15,162 bases of DNA, from NCBI GenBank assembly GCA_017450425.1, contig JAFSUV010000115.1, forward strand, positions 1 through 15,162, written 5' to 3'. Of the stretch, positions 6,490-14,437 are shown one piece after another. The DNA is from Kiritimatiellia bacterium (GTDB lineage Bacteria; Verrucomicrobiota; Kiritimatiellia; RFP12; UBA3636). The first letter of the stretch is position 1; every line of letters begins with the position of its first letter. The notes below the pieces were generated by a model, which worked only from the letters and a program-made list of their open reading frames with translations, had not been told where the DNA came from and did not search any database. The position numbers and the translations under genes were made by a program.

Positions 6490-8289
6490 CTACAGAGGCT
6501 CGAAATCGGCCGCGCCGTGCTTGCAGAGCGGGCAGATGAAATCTTCCGGCAGTTCGTCGCCTTCGTGAACGTAGCCGCAAATCTTGCAGACCCAGCCTTT
6601 CTTCTTGCCTGCGTCGGGTTTGGGCTTCACGTTCTGCTGGTAATAGTCGTAGGTCATCGTCGGCTGCTGCGAAAGGACACGAGACTCTTCGACGGAGCAG
6701 ATGAACATGCCGTGCGTGCCGAGATCGACGTATTGCTCGACCTTGAGCGACAGCAGCGCGTTCACGTGCGAAGGCAGGACTGCGAGGCCGTTCGCTGAGC
6801 GCTGCACGTCTTCGCCGGCGAACTTGTCAACCGTGCGCCCGCTCTGGAAGCCGAAGCGCTTGAAGACATCGAACGGCGCGTCCTGCGAGAGGCAGTTGAG
6901 GTTCATGATGCCGGTCTGCTTCGCCACATGGTGCGTGTAGTTGAGCTTGTTGACCGTCACGGCGACGCGATTCGGGGCGTTCGTCACCTGCGACACGGTG
7001 TTCACGATGCAGCCGTTGTCGCGCCCCGATTCGTCGCGCGTCGCGACGACGTAGAGCCCGTAGCCGATCTTGAACAGGGCGGCGGGATCGACGGCCGGTG
7101 CGGCGGCGGCTTCGCGCCGCGCGATCCACCCCTGGCAGAGTTCGTCGGCGAGCGCTTCGATTTCGGCGCGGGAGTCGTCCGAAAGCGCGGACTTGATGTG
7201 CACCGTAGTCTGCGCGAAGCGGATATTCTTCTGCTTTTCGAGCATGGAGCGCATCGTCTTGGCGGCAAGAGGCGCCCACGAGCCGTTTTCGACGAACGCG
7301 ACGTCGCGGTTCTGGAAGGCGCGTTCCGCGAGATGCTCGATGAACGTGCGCATGAACGGGAAGACGTCGGCGTTGTAGGTCGTCGTCGCAAGGACGAGCT
7401 TGGAGTGCCGGAATGCGTCCTCGACGCACTCCGCCATGTCATCGCGCGCAAGGTCGGCGACCGCGACTCTGGGGCAGCCCTTGGCGCGGAGGCGCTCGGT
7501 AAGCGCCTCGGCGGCGGCCTTCGTGTGGCCGTAAACCGAGGTGTAGGCGATGAACACGCCATCGGTCTCCGGCTCGTACTTGGACCAGGTGTCGTAGAGG
7601 CCGACGTAGTAGCCGAGGTTCTCCGAAAGGACGGGGCCGTGCAGCGGGCAAATCGTCTTGATTTCCAGCGCTGCGGCCTTTTTGAGCACCGCCTGCACCT
7701 GTGCGCCGTATTTGCCGACGATGCCGAAGTAGTAGCGGCGCGCCTCGGAGGCCCAGCCCTCCGGGTCTTCCACGTCGTTGGCGCCGAACTTGCCGAAACC
7801 GTCTGCGGAAAAGAGGACCTGGTCCGCCGCGTCGTAGGTCATGAGCACTTCCGGCCAGTGCACCATCGGCGCCGCGACGAACGAGAGCACATGGCGGCCG
7901 AGCGGCAGCGTGGTGCCCTCGGCGGCCACGACGCGGCGCTCCTCCCAGTCGTTGCCGTAGAAATTCTTCATCATCGCGAACGCCTTGGCCGAAGCGACGA
8001 TGCGGGCCGCAGGGAAGGCGTCCATGAACGCCGCGATGTTCGCCGAGTGGTCAGGCTCCATGTGCTGCACCACCAGGTAGTCCGGCTTGCGGCCGCCGAG
8101 CGCGCGCTGGATGTTGTCGAGCCACTCGTGGCGGAAACGGGCGTCCACGGTGTCCATCACCGCGATTTTTTCGTCCACGATCGCGTATGAGTTGTAGGCC
8201 ATGCCGCGCTCGACGCGGTACTGCCCTTCGAACAGGTCGATGTCGTGGTCGTTCACGCCGATGTAGCGGATGTCGTCGGAAATGTTCAT
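6490..8289 (-). CDS. Four-domain flavodiiron protein (MBL-flavodoxin-flavin reductase-rubredoxin)
   Basis: 599 residues. Flavodiiron proteins reduce O2 to water and/or NO to N2O in the cytoplasm of anaerobes. Domain order: metallo-beta-lactamase-like diiron domain (about 30-235), flavodoxin (about 245-385, phosphate loop near TSVYGHTK), split-barrel flavin reductase (about 403-550), and rubredoxin (about 563-599). Diiron ligands are all visible: H76, E78 and D80 in HMEPDH, H144, D163 and H217 in CPLHGP. Rubredoxin cysteines are C568, C571, C586 and C589. Having both flavin reductase and rubredoxin on one chain suggests NAD(P)H electrons may pass internally to the diiron site without separate partners; that is inference. 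The start ATG has only a weak ribosome site. It lies 42 nt after the esterase stop, with no convincing separate promoter seen. Confidence 0.95.
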   Translation of the reverse strand: MNISDDIRYIGVNDHDIDLFEGQYRVERGMAYNSYAIVDEKIAVMDTVDARFRHEWLDNIQRALGGRKPDYLVVQHMEPDHSANIAAFMDAFPAARIVASAKAFAMMKNFYGNDWEERRVVAAEGTTLPLGRHVLSFVAAPMVHWPEVLMTYDAADQVLFSADGFGKFGANDVEDPEGWASEARRYYFGIVGKYGAQVQAVLKKAAALEIKTICPLHGPVLSENLGYYVGLYDTWSKYEPETDGVFIAYTSVYGHTKAAAEALTERLRAKGCPRVAVADLARDDMAECVEDAFRHSKLVLATTTYNADVFPFMRTFIEHLAERAFQNRDVAFVENGSWAPLAAKTMRSMLEKQKNIRFAQTTVHIKSALSDDSRAEIEALADELCQGWIARREAAAAPAVDPAALFKIGYGLYVVATRDESGRDNGCIVNTVSQVTNAPNRVAVTVNKLNYTHHVAKQTGIMNLNCLSQDAPFDVFKRFGFQSGRTVDKFAGEDVQRSANGLAVLPSHVNALLSLKVEQYVDLGTHGMFICSVEESRVLSQQPTMTYDYYQQNVKPKPDAGKKKGWVCKICGYVHEGDELPEDFICPLCKHGAADFEPL

Positions 8290-8331
8290 TTTTCGCTTGG
8301 TTGTATTTTTGGAGAATCGAAAAGCGTTTTT

Positions 8332-9453
8332 TCAATCGAGCGCCCAGTCCGGGCGGCGGGAAATGTCGGACGGACGCAGCCCGCCGGCGAGACGCCACGA
8401 GCAGAAATCGATGAAGCGCGACCAGTCGTCAGCCCAATAGCGGTGATGGCCTTCGCGGAAGGAAATCGCGAGCGCGTCCTCCGCGCCGAGGAGCCGGTAA
8501 ACCCCGCGCGTCGCCTTGTGGACTTCCCACGCGCCGACGGGATTGGACCAGACATCCCCCAGACCGATGTTCACGCGCAGCGGACGCGGCGCGACGAGCG
8601 AGCAGAGGAAGTGCTGGTCGTAGGGAAGGGCTTCCGGTTTTTCGGCGTAGGATGCAAGTTCCGGGCCGAACCACTGGCCGAAATTATCGACGATGTCGCG
8701 AAGCCGCTCGCCGCCGTCGCCGACGATGCGCGAAGCGGAGCAGCCGCAGCAGCCGCTCTGGTTGTCGGCGCAGAGCGCGATGCGCTCGTCCGTCGCCGCC
8801 GCGAGAAGGACCGTCTTGCCGCCGCGCGAATGGCCGGTCACGGCGATGCGCTCCGGGTCGATTTCGGGGATCTGCAGCAGTGCGTCCACGGCCCGGTGGT
8901 ACCCCCACGCCCAAGCGGAAATCGCGCCGTAGCGACCGGGAAAGACCGGGTAAATCCCTTCGGCGCGCTGCTCCGGCTTCGAGTCGTCCCGCGGGCCGGA
9001 AAGATCGCGGGCGCATTCGCAGCGGTTGAAGGCGGCGACGGCGAATCCGCGCCGGAGCGCCTCGTTCACCATGTCCGTCGTGAGCCACCACCAGCAATCG
9101 TCGCCAGTGAGGATGACCGGAGCGCGCGGTTCGGTCTTCCGCGGAGGCCATTTCTCGATGCGGGGGAGCCAGACCTTCATCGCAAACGAAAACGGAGCGG
9201 CGCCGCCGTCGATGCGGACGTTGCCCGCCAGATACCGGGACTCCGGAGGCGCGATGCGCGGCCCGGACGAGGACGAGACGCATTCCCAGCGCGTGGCGGC
9301 CGGGGCCGGCGGCATGCCGCCGAATTCAAGCGGGATGACGGCGTCGAAAACTTCAGCGCGGCGGCGCTTCCAGTCTTCGGCGGAGCGGACGGGCGAACCG
9401 TCGCAAAACGAAAGAATGTCCGGATCGAGCATCGTTTTTTTGCAGAAAATCAT
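8332..9453 (-). CDS. CE15-like alpha/beta hydrolase (glucuronoyl esterase-like)
   Basis: 373 residues. The nucleophile motif TGHSRGGK (S209) with following lysine, the ADNQSGCCG segment (229-237), SLVAPRP (285-291) and EGHHRYWADDW (334-344, H336 probable catalytic) resemble the CE15/glucuronoyl-esterase group and related acetyl-xylan-esterase-like hydrolases. A candidate acid is D300 in GDVWSNP. Canonical CE15 has Cys where His208 stands. The conserved LDPDIL...DGSPV at the N-terminus matches the usual start of these proteins. ATG 9453 is the first start downstream of the promoter at 9473-9501; ATG 9432 (366 residues) is equally possible, and neither has a clear ribosome site. No signal peptide is visible, unusual for an enzyme acting on plant polymers, so the substrate may be an imported oligosaccharide. 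Substrate is unproven. Confidence 0.75.
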   Translation of the reverse strand: MIFCKKTMLDPDILSFCDGSPVRSAEDWKRRRAEVFDAVIPLEFGGMPPAPAATRWECVSSSSGPRIAPPESRYLAGNVRIDGGAAPFSFAMKVWLPRIEKWPPRKTEPRAPVILTGDDCWWWLTTDMVNEALRRGFAVAAFNRCECARDLSGPRDDSKPEQRAEGIYPVFPGRYGAISAWAWGYHRAVDALLQIPEIDPERIAVTGHSRGGKTVLLAAATDERIALCADNQSGCCGCSASRIVGDGGERLRDIVDNFGQWFGPELASYAEKPEALPYDQHFLCSLVAPRPLRVNIGLGDVWSNPVGAWEVHKATRGVYRLLGAEDALAISFREGHHRYWADDWSRFIDFCSWRLAGGLRPSDISRRPDWALD

Positions 9454-9467
9454 TGTTGGTGACAATG
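9451..9467. promoter_or_regulatory. Perfect palindrome at the predicted esterase transcription start
   Basis: CATTGT (9451-9456) and ACAATG (9462-9467) are perfect inverted repeats around TGGTG. The site begins at the transcription start predicted from the promoter at 9473-9501 and contains the first ATG of the esterase gene. It could be a repressor operator, or an RNA hairpin that occludes the start. A length of 17 bp with 6-bp half sites suits a dimeric DNA-binding protein. No regulator gene is in the window. Confidence 0.4.
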
Positions 9468-9472
9468 CCGCC

Positions 9473-9501
9473 AGTATATTATCCGCTGCCCGATTTTTCA
9501 A
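9473..9501 (-). promoter_or_regulatory. Promoter of the esterase-flavodiiron-GT-C-lnt run
   Basis: On the minus strand, TTGAAA (9496-9501), 17-nt spacer, TATACT (9473-9478): 4/6 and 5/6 matches to consensus at optimal spacing. Transcription would start near 9466. This rules out start codons upstream of 9466 that lie in the same open frame (up to 9567). It may drive all four downstream genes, since the intergenic gaps are 42 nt or less. Confidence 0.65.
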
Positions 9502-9529
9502 CACGCGGCAGCCCGGTTTTCCGCAGATG

Positions 9530-9558
9530 TTGAACGGAGTTTCATGAACTGCTATCAT
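9530..9558 (+). promoter_or_regulatory. Promoter of the galactofuranosyltransferase-like gene
   Basis: TTGAAC (9530-9535), 17-nt spacer, TATCAT (9553-9558) preceded by TGC (extended -10). Transcription would start near 9565, leaving a leader of about 58 nt before the TTG start at 9623. It is back to back with the esterase promoter, their -35 elements 28 nt apart. Nothing else is seen in 9559-9622 except the GAGG ribosome site (9609-9612). Confidence 0.55.
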
Positions 9559-9622
9559 TGCCGCCATAGACGCGAAAGCCGCATTCCAACGTGCCGAAAA
9601 ACATTAACGAGGCAACTCAACC

Positions 9623-10717
9623 TTGAAGAGAAAATTTCAACTGGTATTCCAATACAGCCCGATGCACTTCGCGACGGCGGGCCAGAAGGCTCCAGCCGAT
9701 GTTTTAAAGATAGCCCTGGATGCGGGGTTTGAAGCGCTGCCAATACGGGAAAGGAAAAAACCGGCCAACCTGCGCCTTAAGCGTTTCATGGATGCCGCGT
9801 GGATCCTCAAGTGCATCATGTTTTGCATACGCGCGCCAAAAAATGCGACCGTCCTTTTTCAGGCACCGCGCGCCTTTTGCGGCGGAGGTAGAACCGGACG
9901 ATTTCTGCTCCGGGCGATCAAACGCGTCTGCAACAACGACATGATCGCCATTGCCCACGACCTGGAAGAGCTGCGAGTGTGGCGGCCCGGAGGCAAAGAC
10001 CTATCGACCACGAAAGCGCTCGCGGCAACGGCGGATGTCATTATCGTCCACAACCGGGCGATGGCCCGCCATTTCGCCGCGAACGGAGTTGAAGAATCAA
10101 GAATCGTCGTACTTGGCATTTTCGATTACTTGACTCCGACTCCAATGGCGCCGACCGCCAAATTCGAGCGGTGCATCACGATCGCCGGCAATCTTTCACA
10201 GAAAGAGGCGGTTCCGGGGAAATACAAGAGCCGCTACCTGACGCGGCTCGGGGAAATTCCCGAAGTGGAATGGATGCTTTACGGGCCCGGCTACGATGAC
10301 GGTTGGAAGCGTGAAAAAAATGTCCACTATTGCGGATGTTTCCCTTCGGAAGAACTCCCGGAGCACCTGAGCAAAGGCTTTGGCCTTGTCTGGGACGGAG
10401 ACTCGATAGACACCTGCACCGGGGAGCACGGAGAATATTTGCGTGTAAACAACCCTCACAAATTGTCATTGTACATGGCCTGCGGACTGCCCGTTGTGAT
10501 TTGGAGCGAAGCGGCGCAGGCCGATTTCGTACGTCGCGAGGAAGTCGGATTCACGATTCGTTCGCTGAAAGAACTTGCCGGGCGCCTAGCAGCCACGACT
10601 GAGGCGGAATATATGAAATGGTGTCGCAACGCCCGCGCCGTCGGCAAGCGACTGCGCGACGGCTACTACACCAGACAAGCCCTCGCCGAAGCCGAAAAAC
10701 GACTGAGCCGGTCATAA
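9623..10717 (+). CDS. Glycosyltransferase, beta-1,6-galactofuranosyltransferase (WbbI-like) family
   Basis: 364 residues from TTG, with GAGG 10 nt upstream. Family-type motifs in order: AHDLEELR (111-118), DVIIVHN (138-144), LGIFDYL (164-170), IAGNLSQK (187-194), LYGPG (219-223), GFGLVWDGDSID (252-263), EYLRVNNPHKLSLY (271-284) and GLPVVIWSEAAQADFV (288-303). This series is typical of the GT-B bacterial galactofuranosyltransferases that transfer Galf from UDP-Galf to surface polysaccharide. No UDP-galactopyranose mutase (glf) is in the window, so the donor is inferred from family only; a glucosyl or other donor is possible. Its 3' end overlaps the convergent GT4 gene by 6 nt. Composition is lower in GC than flanking genes. 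Confidence 0.82.
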   Translation: MKRKFQLVFQYSPMHFATAGQKAPADVLKIALDAGFEALPIRERKKPANLRLKRFMDAAWILKCIMFCIRAPKNATVLFQAPRAFCGGGRTGRFLLRAIKRVCNNDMIAIAHDLEELRVWRPGGKDLSTTKALAATADVIIVHNRAMARHFAANGVEESRIVVLGIFDYLTPTPMAPTAKFERCITIAGNLSQKEAVPGKYKSRYLTRLGEIPEVEWMLYGPGYDDGWKREKNVHYCGCFPSEELPEHLSKGFGLVWDGDSIDTCTGEHGEYLRVNNPHKLSLYMACGLPVVIWSEAAQADFVRREEVGFTIRSLKELAGRLAATTEAEYMKWCRNARAVGKRLRDGYYTRQALAEAEKRLSRS

Positions 10718-11719
10718 CGATTCGTACTCACGCACATACATTTTCGCCACGTCGCCCCATGTGCGCGCACGGAATGGCATGTGATCCAGAACGGAGGCGG
10801 AGTCGTAGAAAGCGCGCAGTTGCGCTACTGCATTTTCGATGTTGTTGAAATCGCAAAAGAAGACATCCGTCGGATCCTCGTAATGCTTTGCCCACGGGAG
10901 ATCTGAAAGAAGCAGCGGGAGATTGTACGCGGCGGCTTCGTAAACCGCTATGCAACCACTCTCGCCTTGGGACAGCAGCACGAAACCGCTGGCATTGCGC
11001 TCGATGCAGTCGCGCCATTCCCGCGTGACGAATCCGGGATCGAAAACATATTTATTGTCAACTTCTGCCTTGAAACTCAGATAGTAGGGATCGCGTTGGT
11101 TGCGGCTTCCGATAAAAACGACCGGAACACGGGCCTTTTTTGCCAATCGGGCGAGAAGGACGCTCTGTTTTCGCTGCGAAATGTTCGCGCAAGACACTAG
11201 GTACTTCTCCGGAAATTCACATGCGCGGATGTCCAGGCCATCAGAAATGCGGATGTCGGCCGGATCGTACGCATGCGGGATCACAACCGTAGTATCGGGC
11301 GAAATAAACCGGGGGAAAAACCGGCAGGCTGTCTCCTGATCCGCCGTGTGCATGAATTGGACCCTGTCGATGAACTCAAGCGCGCGCCAATACCGGTTTC
11401 CGGCTAGTCGCGGAACTTTATCGAGGATGCGGTTTTTTAAAATATGGCGACGCTGTTCTCGCGGAGGCCTGTTCGTTTCGTAATCGAAGATCATCGAGTA
11501 GAAGGTTTTCATGCCGTGGGCCTTGCACGATCTGGCAAGCGGCATGTCCAACGCCAAAAAATGGACAATGTCGGCATCGCTCTGAGATGCATCCCACCAC
11601 CGCGCGAATTCGATATCGACTCCAAGTTTGGAAATTTCCTGTTGCAACTTCACCGCATGGGTGGTTTTGCCGCCAGGCGTGAGAAAAGAGCATGTGGTAT
11701 CGTGCAGGAGGACTTTCAT
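10712..11719 (-). CDS. GT4-type glycosyltransferase
   Basis: 335 residues with a GT-B fold layout. The N-terminus MKVLLHDTT...TPGGKTTHAVKL holds the glycine-containing acceptor-side loop. The C-terminal half has NISQRKQ (179-185), VVFIGS (200-205), and the donor-binding E-x7-E motif from E253 to E261 within SQGESGCIAVYEAAAYNLP. These are hallmarks of GT4 retaining transferases using nucleotide-sugar donors; the sugar cannot be told. The ATG is preceded by GGAG at 5 nt. It lies 19 nt downstream of another GT4-like gene on the same strand and is probably cotranscribed with it. Acts presumably at the cytoplasmic face during surface glycan assembly. Confidence 0.85.
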   Translation of the reverse strand: MKVLLHDTTCSFLTPGGKTTHAVKLQQEISKLGVDIEFARWWDASQSDADIVHFLALDMPLARSCKAHGMKTFYSMIFDYETNRPPREQRRHILKNRILDKVPRLAGNRYWRALEFIDRVQFMHTADQETACRFFPRFISPDTTVVIPHAYDPADIRISDGLDIRACEFPEKYLVSCANISQRKQSVLLARLAKKARVPVVFIGSRNQRDPYYLSFKAEVDNKYVFDPGFVTREWRDCIERNASGFVLLSQGESGCIAVYEAAAYNLPLLLSDLPWAKHYEDPTDVFFCDFNNIENAVAQLRAFYDSASVLDHMPFRARTWGDVAKMYVREYESL

Positions 11720-11738
11720 GGTGGCTCCAATTGCGGTT

Positions 11739-12803
11739 TTACAATCCGATTTTTTGCAAAGTTCCGGCCCAATTCATCGCGCAAGGTTTGTATCCGAACC
11801 GGCTTCTGCACGCATTTTGGGCCGCCCGCCTCAAATGCAACCGTTTTTCAGGGTCTTGTATGAGTTGCACAATGGAAGCCGCCATCGCACGGCTGTCCGG
11901 CACCAGAAAGCCGCTTTCCCCGTGGCGAACAAGGTTTCGGTTGTATCCGGAATCGTCCGTGACGGTCGCACAACCCGCCGCCATGTAGGTTTTCACCTTG
12001 TAGTTTCCTTTGTACTTGTCCCATTCGCGGTGACCGTAACACGCAAAGGCGATTTCCGCGTCTGAAAATTGCTCGCCGTAGGAGAGGCCAAAAAAAGGAC
12101 GCCATTCGAAAGGCCGATCGATTTTAAAACGAGGACATGACGATCCGGTCACAACCCGCAGACGGAACGGAGGGGACGAAGGCAGTGCCTTCATGGCGGA
12201 AAGCATGGCGGAAATCTCGGATTCCGCCTTGTGCGGGGGGCCAGACCAGACTACAATCGGGCCTTGCGGGTGTCCGGGAATCCTGGCGACATCAACAAAG
12301 GCTCCGGTGTCGATTGGCTCTTCAAGAACTATTACGGGTTTGTTTTTTACAATTTCACCAATCCCGCAGGCGAGTTGCGGCGTTACGCAGGCTACGGCGT
12401 CGGCCAGTTCCGCCCGCAACCGAAACGCTTCCTTTACAAACGGATGCGCACAGGGCCAGTAATCGGGAAGCAACGACACGATTTTTGCGCCTTTTGCCTT
12501 TGCTTCGCGGTGAAATTTGGCATCGGCCACACGCGACACGATTGAATTTGTTTCATAGACAATGGCAATGTCCCCTTTTGAGATGTGCGCTGCGCTCTTC
12601 GGGAACTCAAAAAATGTATTCCATATCGTTGCCGCCGTTCGCGCCTTGGACCGCATCCATTTTTGCTTCGCCCAAAATTCGGACATCCTGGCGGAACCCA
12701 AGGAGACGATATCCGCATCAACACCAATTTCGCGAAATGCGTCGGCAAAGCCTTGGGAAAAAATCTTTGGTGCGAATGTCGGGTCTATGCAAAGATGCAA
12801 CAT
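11739..12803 (-). CDS. GT4-like glycosyltransferase
   Basis: 354 residues from ATG 12803 (MLHLCIDPTFAPKIFSQG). An in-frame extension to 12959 exists, but its 52 residues look unlike a transferase N-terminus. The C-terminal part carries GT-B/GT4 features: IVVWSGPP (183-190), LRVVTG (215-220), AFACYG (252-257), KVKTYMAAGCATVTDDSG (269-286) and RHGESGFLVPDS (293-304), the usual nucleotide-sugar site region. The E-x7-E is not clean, so it may be a divergent member. No clear ribosome site precedes the ATG. With the following gene it forms a two-gene same-strand unit within a lower-GC block, suggesting a surface polysaccharide locus, possibly acquired by transfer. Donor and acceptor unknown. Confidence 0.78.
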   Translation of the reverse strand: MLHLCIDPTFAPKIFSQGFADAFREIGVDADIVSLGSARMSEFWAKQKWMRSKARTAATIWNTFFEFPKSAAHISKGDIAIVYETNSIVSRVADAKFHREAKAKGAKIVSLLPDYWPCAHPFVKEAFRLRAELADAVACVTPQLACGIGEIVKNKPVIVLEEPIDTGAFVDVARIPGHPQGPIVVWSGPPHKAESEISAMLSAMKALPSSPPFRLRVVTGSSCPRFKIDRPFEWRPFFGLSYGEQFSDAEIAFACYGHREWDKYKGNYKVKTYMAAGCATVTDDSGYNRNLVRHGESGFLVPDSRAMAASIVQLIQDPEKRLHLRRAAQNACRSRFGYKPCAMNWAGTLQKIGL

Positions 12804-13021
12804 GAGGCAAACGATGGATGGGGCGATCGAACCATGAACGGCCAGCGACTCCTTGACCGAACACTGGAGCAAGGATATCAAAATAATGGCCGGAGACCAA
12901 GAAAAAATGTTGAAGCGGAATTGTCCCCAATTTTGGAGCGAGGCCGCCACACCCGGCAACGGGAATTCCGCCGAAAGAACAATGCCGGCTTTTCGGCACT
13001 TTTGCCATTATGACCGTGTTT
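12804..13021. other. Non-coding gap between miaB and the GT4 gene
   Basis: These 218 nt hold no gene I can support. No intrinsic terminator with a T-run is seen after the miaB stop; only a short TGCCG/CGGCA stem occurs. On the minus strand I find no hexamer pair at proper spacing good enough to call a promoter for the GT4 gene. Composition is AT-richer than miaB. Confidence 0.5.
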
Positions 13022-14437
13022 TTACCGTGCGACGGTGCCAAAAAGGGTCTGCGGGCGCGCGCCTTCGATCGAAACAAAGGCGAAGTCGCCGGCATTCATG
13101 CCGTCAACCGGATCGAAAACAACGATCTTGTTCTGTTCCGTGCGGCCCGACCACCGCGAGGCGTTGCGAAGGGACGGACCGTCCACGAGAACCTCGACAT
13201 TGCGCCCGATCCAGCGGTCGTTGAGGCGCTGCCCGCGGGCGTCCTGGTCTGCAAGGAGCACCTGGTCGCGGCGGCACTTTTCCCCGTCCGGCACATCGTC
13301 CTCGACGAGCGCCGAATCGGTACCCGGCCGCGGCGAATATTTGAAAACGAACGCATTGTCGAACGCGGCCTCTTCCATGATGCGGCGCGTCGCCTCGAAG
13401 TCGTCCGCAGTTTCGCCCGGATAGCCCACGATTACATCGGTCGTGATGGCGATGTCCGGTACGCCTTCGCGCAGCATTCGCACGGCTTCGAGGTAGCGCG
13501 ACGAATCGTAGCCGCGCCGCATCTGCCGGAGAATGCGGTCGCTGCCGCTCTGCATCGGCAGGTGCAGATGCGCGCACACCGCCGGAATTTCGCGCATGGC
13601 GCGCACGAGCTCATCCGTGACGCCGAGCGGATGCCCGGAGGTGAAGCGCAGACGGCGCACTTCGGGCACTTCGCGCGCCACGAGTTCCAAAAGACGCGGC
13701 AGGGGCTCGGTGAAGCCCATCGGAGACGGGATCGAATCCGGCCACTTGAAGCCCATTTTGCCGTACCGCATCACGCTCTGTCCGAGAAGGCACACGTCAC
13801 GCGCGCCGCGGCGCGCCTCCTCCCGAACTTCCTCAACGATCACGCCGGGATCGCGGCTCTCCTCCCTGCCGCGCACAAATGGCACGATGCAGTAGGAACA
13901 GCGCTGGTTGCAGCCGTAGAGGATCGTGACGAAACTCTGCGCGAGCGGACGCCCGCTCCGTGCGGCGTCGCCCTCGCGCCCGCGGCCATCGCCGGCAGAA
14001 ACACCGTTTTCGGAAGCGCCCTCCCCCGCCCTCTCCGGGTCGGGAACCCACATTTGCGCCTCCCCTGCGAGCGCCCGTTCCACCAGCTGCGGAAGGACTG
14101 CGCCGGCGCGCGGACCAAAGGAAAACGACAATCCGGGCACCTTCTTGAAAACACCATCGCCCAAACGATTGGCCATGCACCCCGTAAGGCCCACCACGAG
14201 ACCGGGGCGGTCGCGGCGGGCGGCGCAAAGCATGAGAAGCTTTCCGATCGCCTTGTCTTCGGCCTTTTCGCGGACGGAGCAGGAGTTCACCACCACAATG
14301 TCCGCAGCGTCTTCGGAGGCGGCCTCGGAATATCCGGCGGCGACAAGGCGCCGCGCGAGAACGCCGGAATCCCGGACGTTCATCTGGCACCCGTAGGTGT
14401 GGATCGAAAATGTCGGGCGCCCGCTGGCCAAGGTCAT
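13022..14437 (-). CDS. miaB: tRNA-2-methylthio-N6-dimethylallyladenosine synthase (MiaB)
   Basis: 471 residues. A radical-SAM enzyme that adds the methylthio group to i6A37 in tRNAs reading UNN codons. N-terminal MTTase domain cysteines are C17 in YGCQMN, C53 in NSCSVRE and C87 in GCMA (second 4Fe-4S cluster). The radical-SAM motif is C176, C180, C183 in GCNQRCSYCIVP. The C-terminal TRAM domain lies at about 409-471. YGCQMN and NSCSVREKAEDK favour MiaB over RimO or MtaB. Oddities: a Gly/Glu/Arg-rich low-complexity insert at about 131-165 between the MTTase and radical domains, and LLGQSVMRYG where LLGQNVNxYG is usual. The ATG overlaps the stop of the upstream gene as ATGA, with translation probably coupled. 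Confidence 0.95.
   Translation of the reverse strand: MTLASGRPTFSIHTYGCQMNVRDSGVLARRLVAAGYSEAASEDAADIVVVNSCSVREKAEDKAIGKLLMLCAARRDRPGLVVGLTGCMANRLGDGVFKKVPGLSFSFGPRAGAVLPQLVERALAGEAQMWVPDPERAGEGASENGVSAGDGRGREGDAARSGRPLAQSFVTILYGCNQRCSYCIVPFVRGREESRDPGVIVEEVREEARRGARDVCLLGQSVMRYGKMGFKWPDSIPSPMGFTEPLPRLLELVAREVPEVRRLRFTSGHPLGVTDELVRAMREIPAVCAHLHLPMQSGSDRILRQMRRGYDSSRYLEAVRMLREGVPDIAITTDVIVGYPGETADDFEATRRIMEEAAFDNAFVFKYSPRPGTDSALVEDDVPDGEKCRRDQVLLADQDARGQRLNDRWIGRNVEVLVDGPSLRNASRWSGRTEQNKIVVFDPVDGMNAGDFAFVSIEGARPQTLFGTVAR

Noticed and set aside
6928..8190. Plus-strand open frame (420 residues) opposite the flavodiiron gene
   Set aside because: Antisense to a gene with complete metal-ligand motifs; no protein-family signal.
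8290..8331. Separate promoter for the flavodiiron gene
   Set aside because: A TTGAAA lies nearby on the minus strand but no acceptable -10 at 16-18 nt; read-through from the esterase promoter is simpler.
9454..9567. N-terminal extension of the esterase
   Set aside because: It would be translated from DNA upstream of, and through, the predicted promoter and transcription start; family similarity begins only after 9453.
12804..12959. N-terminal extension of the GT4-like gene
   Set aside because: The added 52 residues do not resemble a glycosyltransferase; MLHLCIDPTF is a natural start with the first beta strand.
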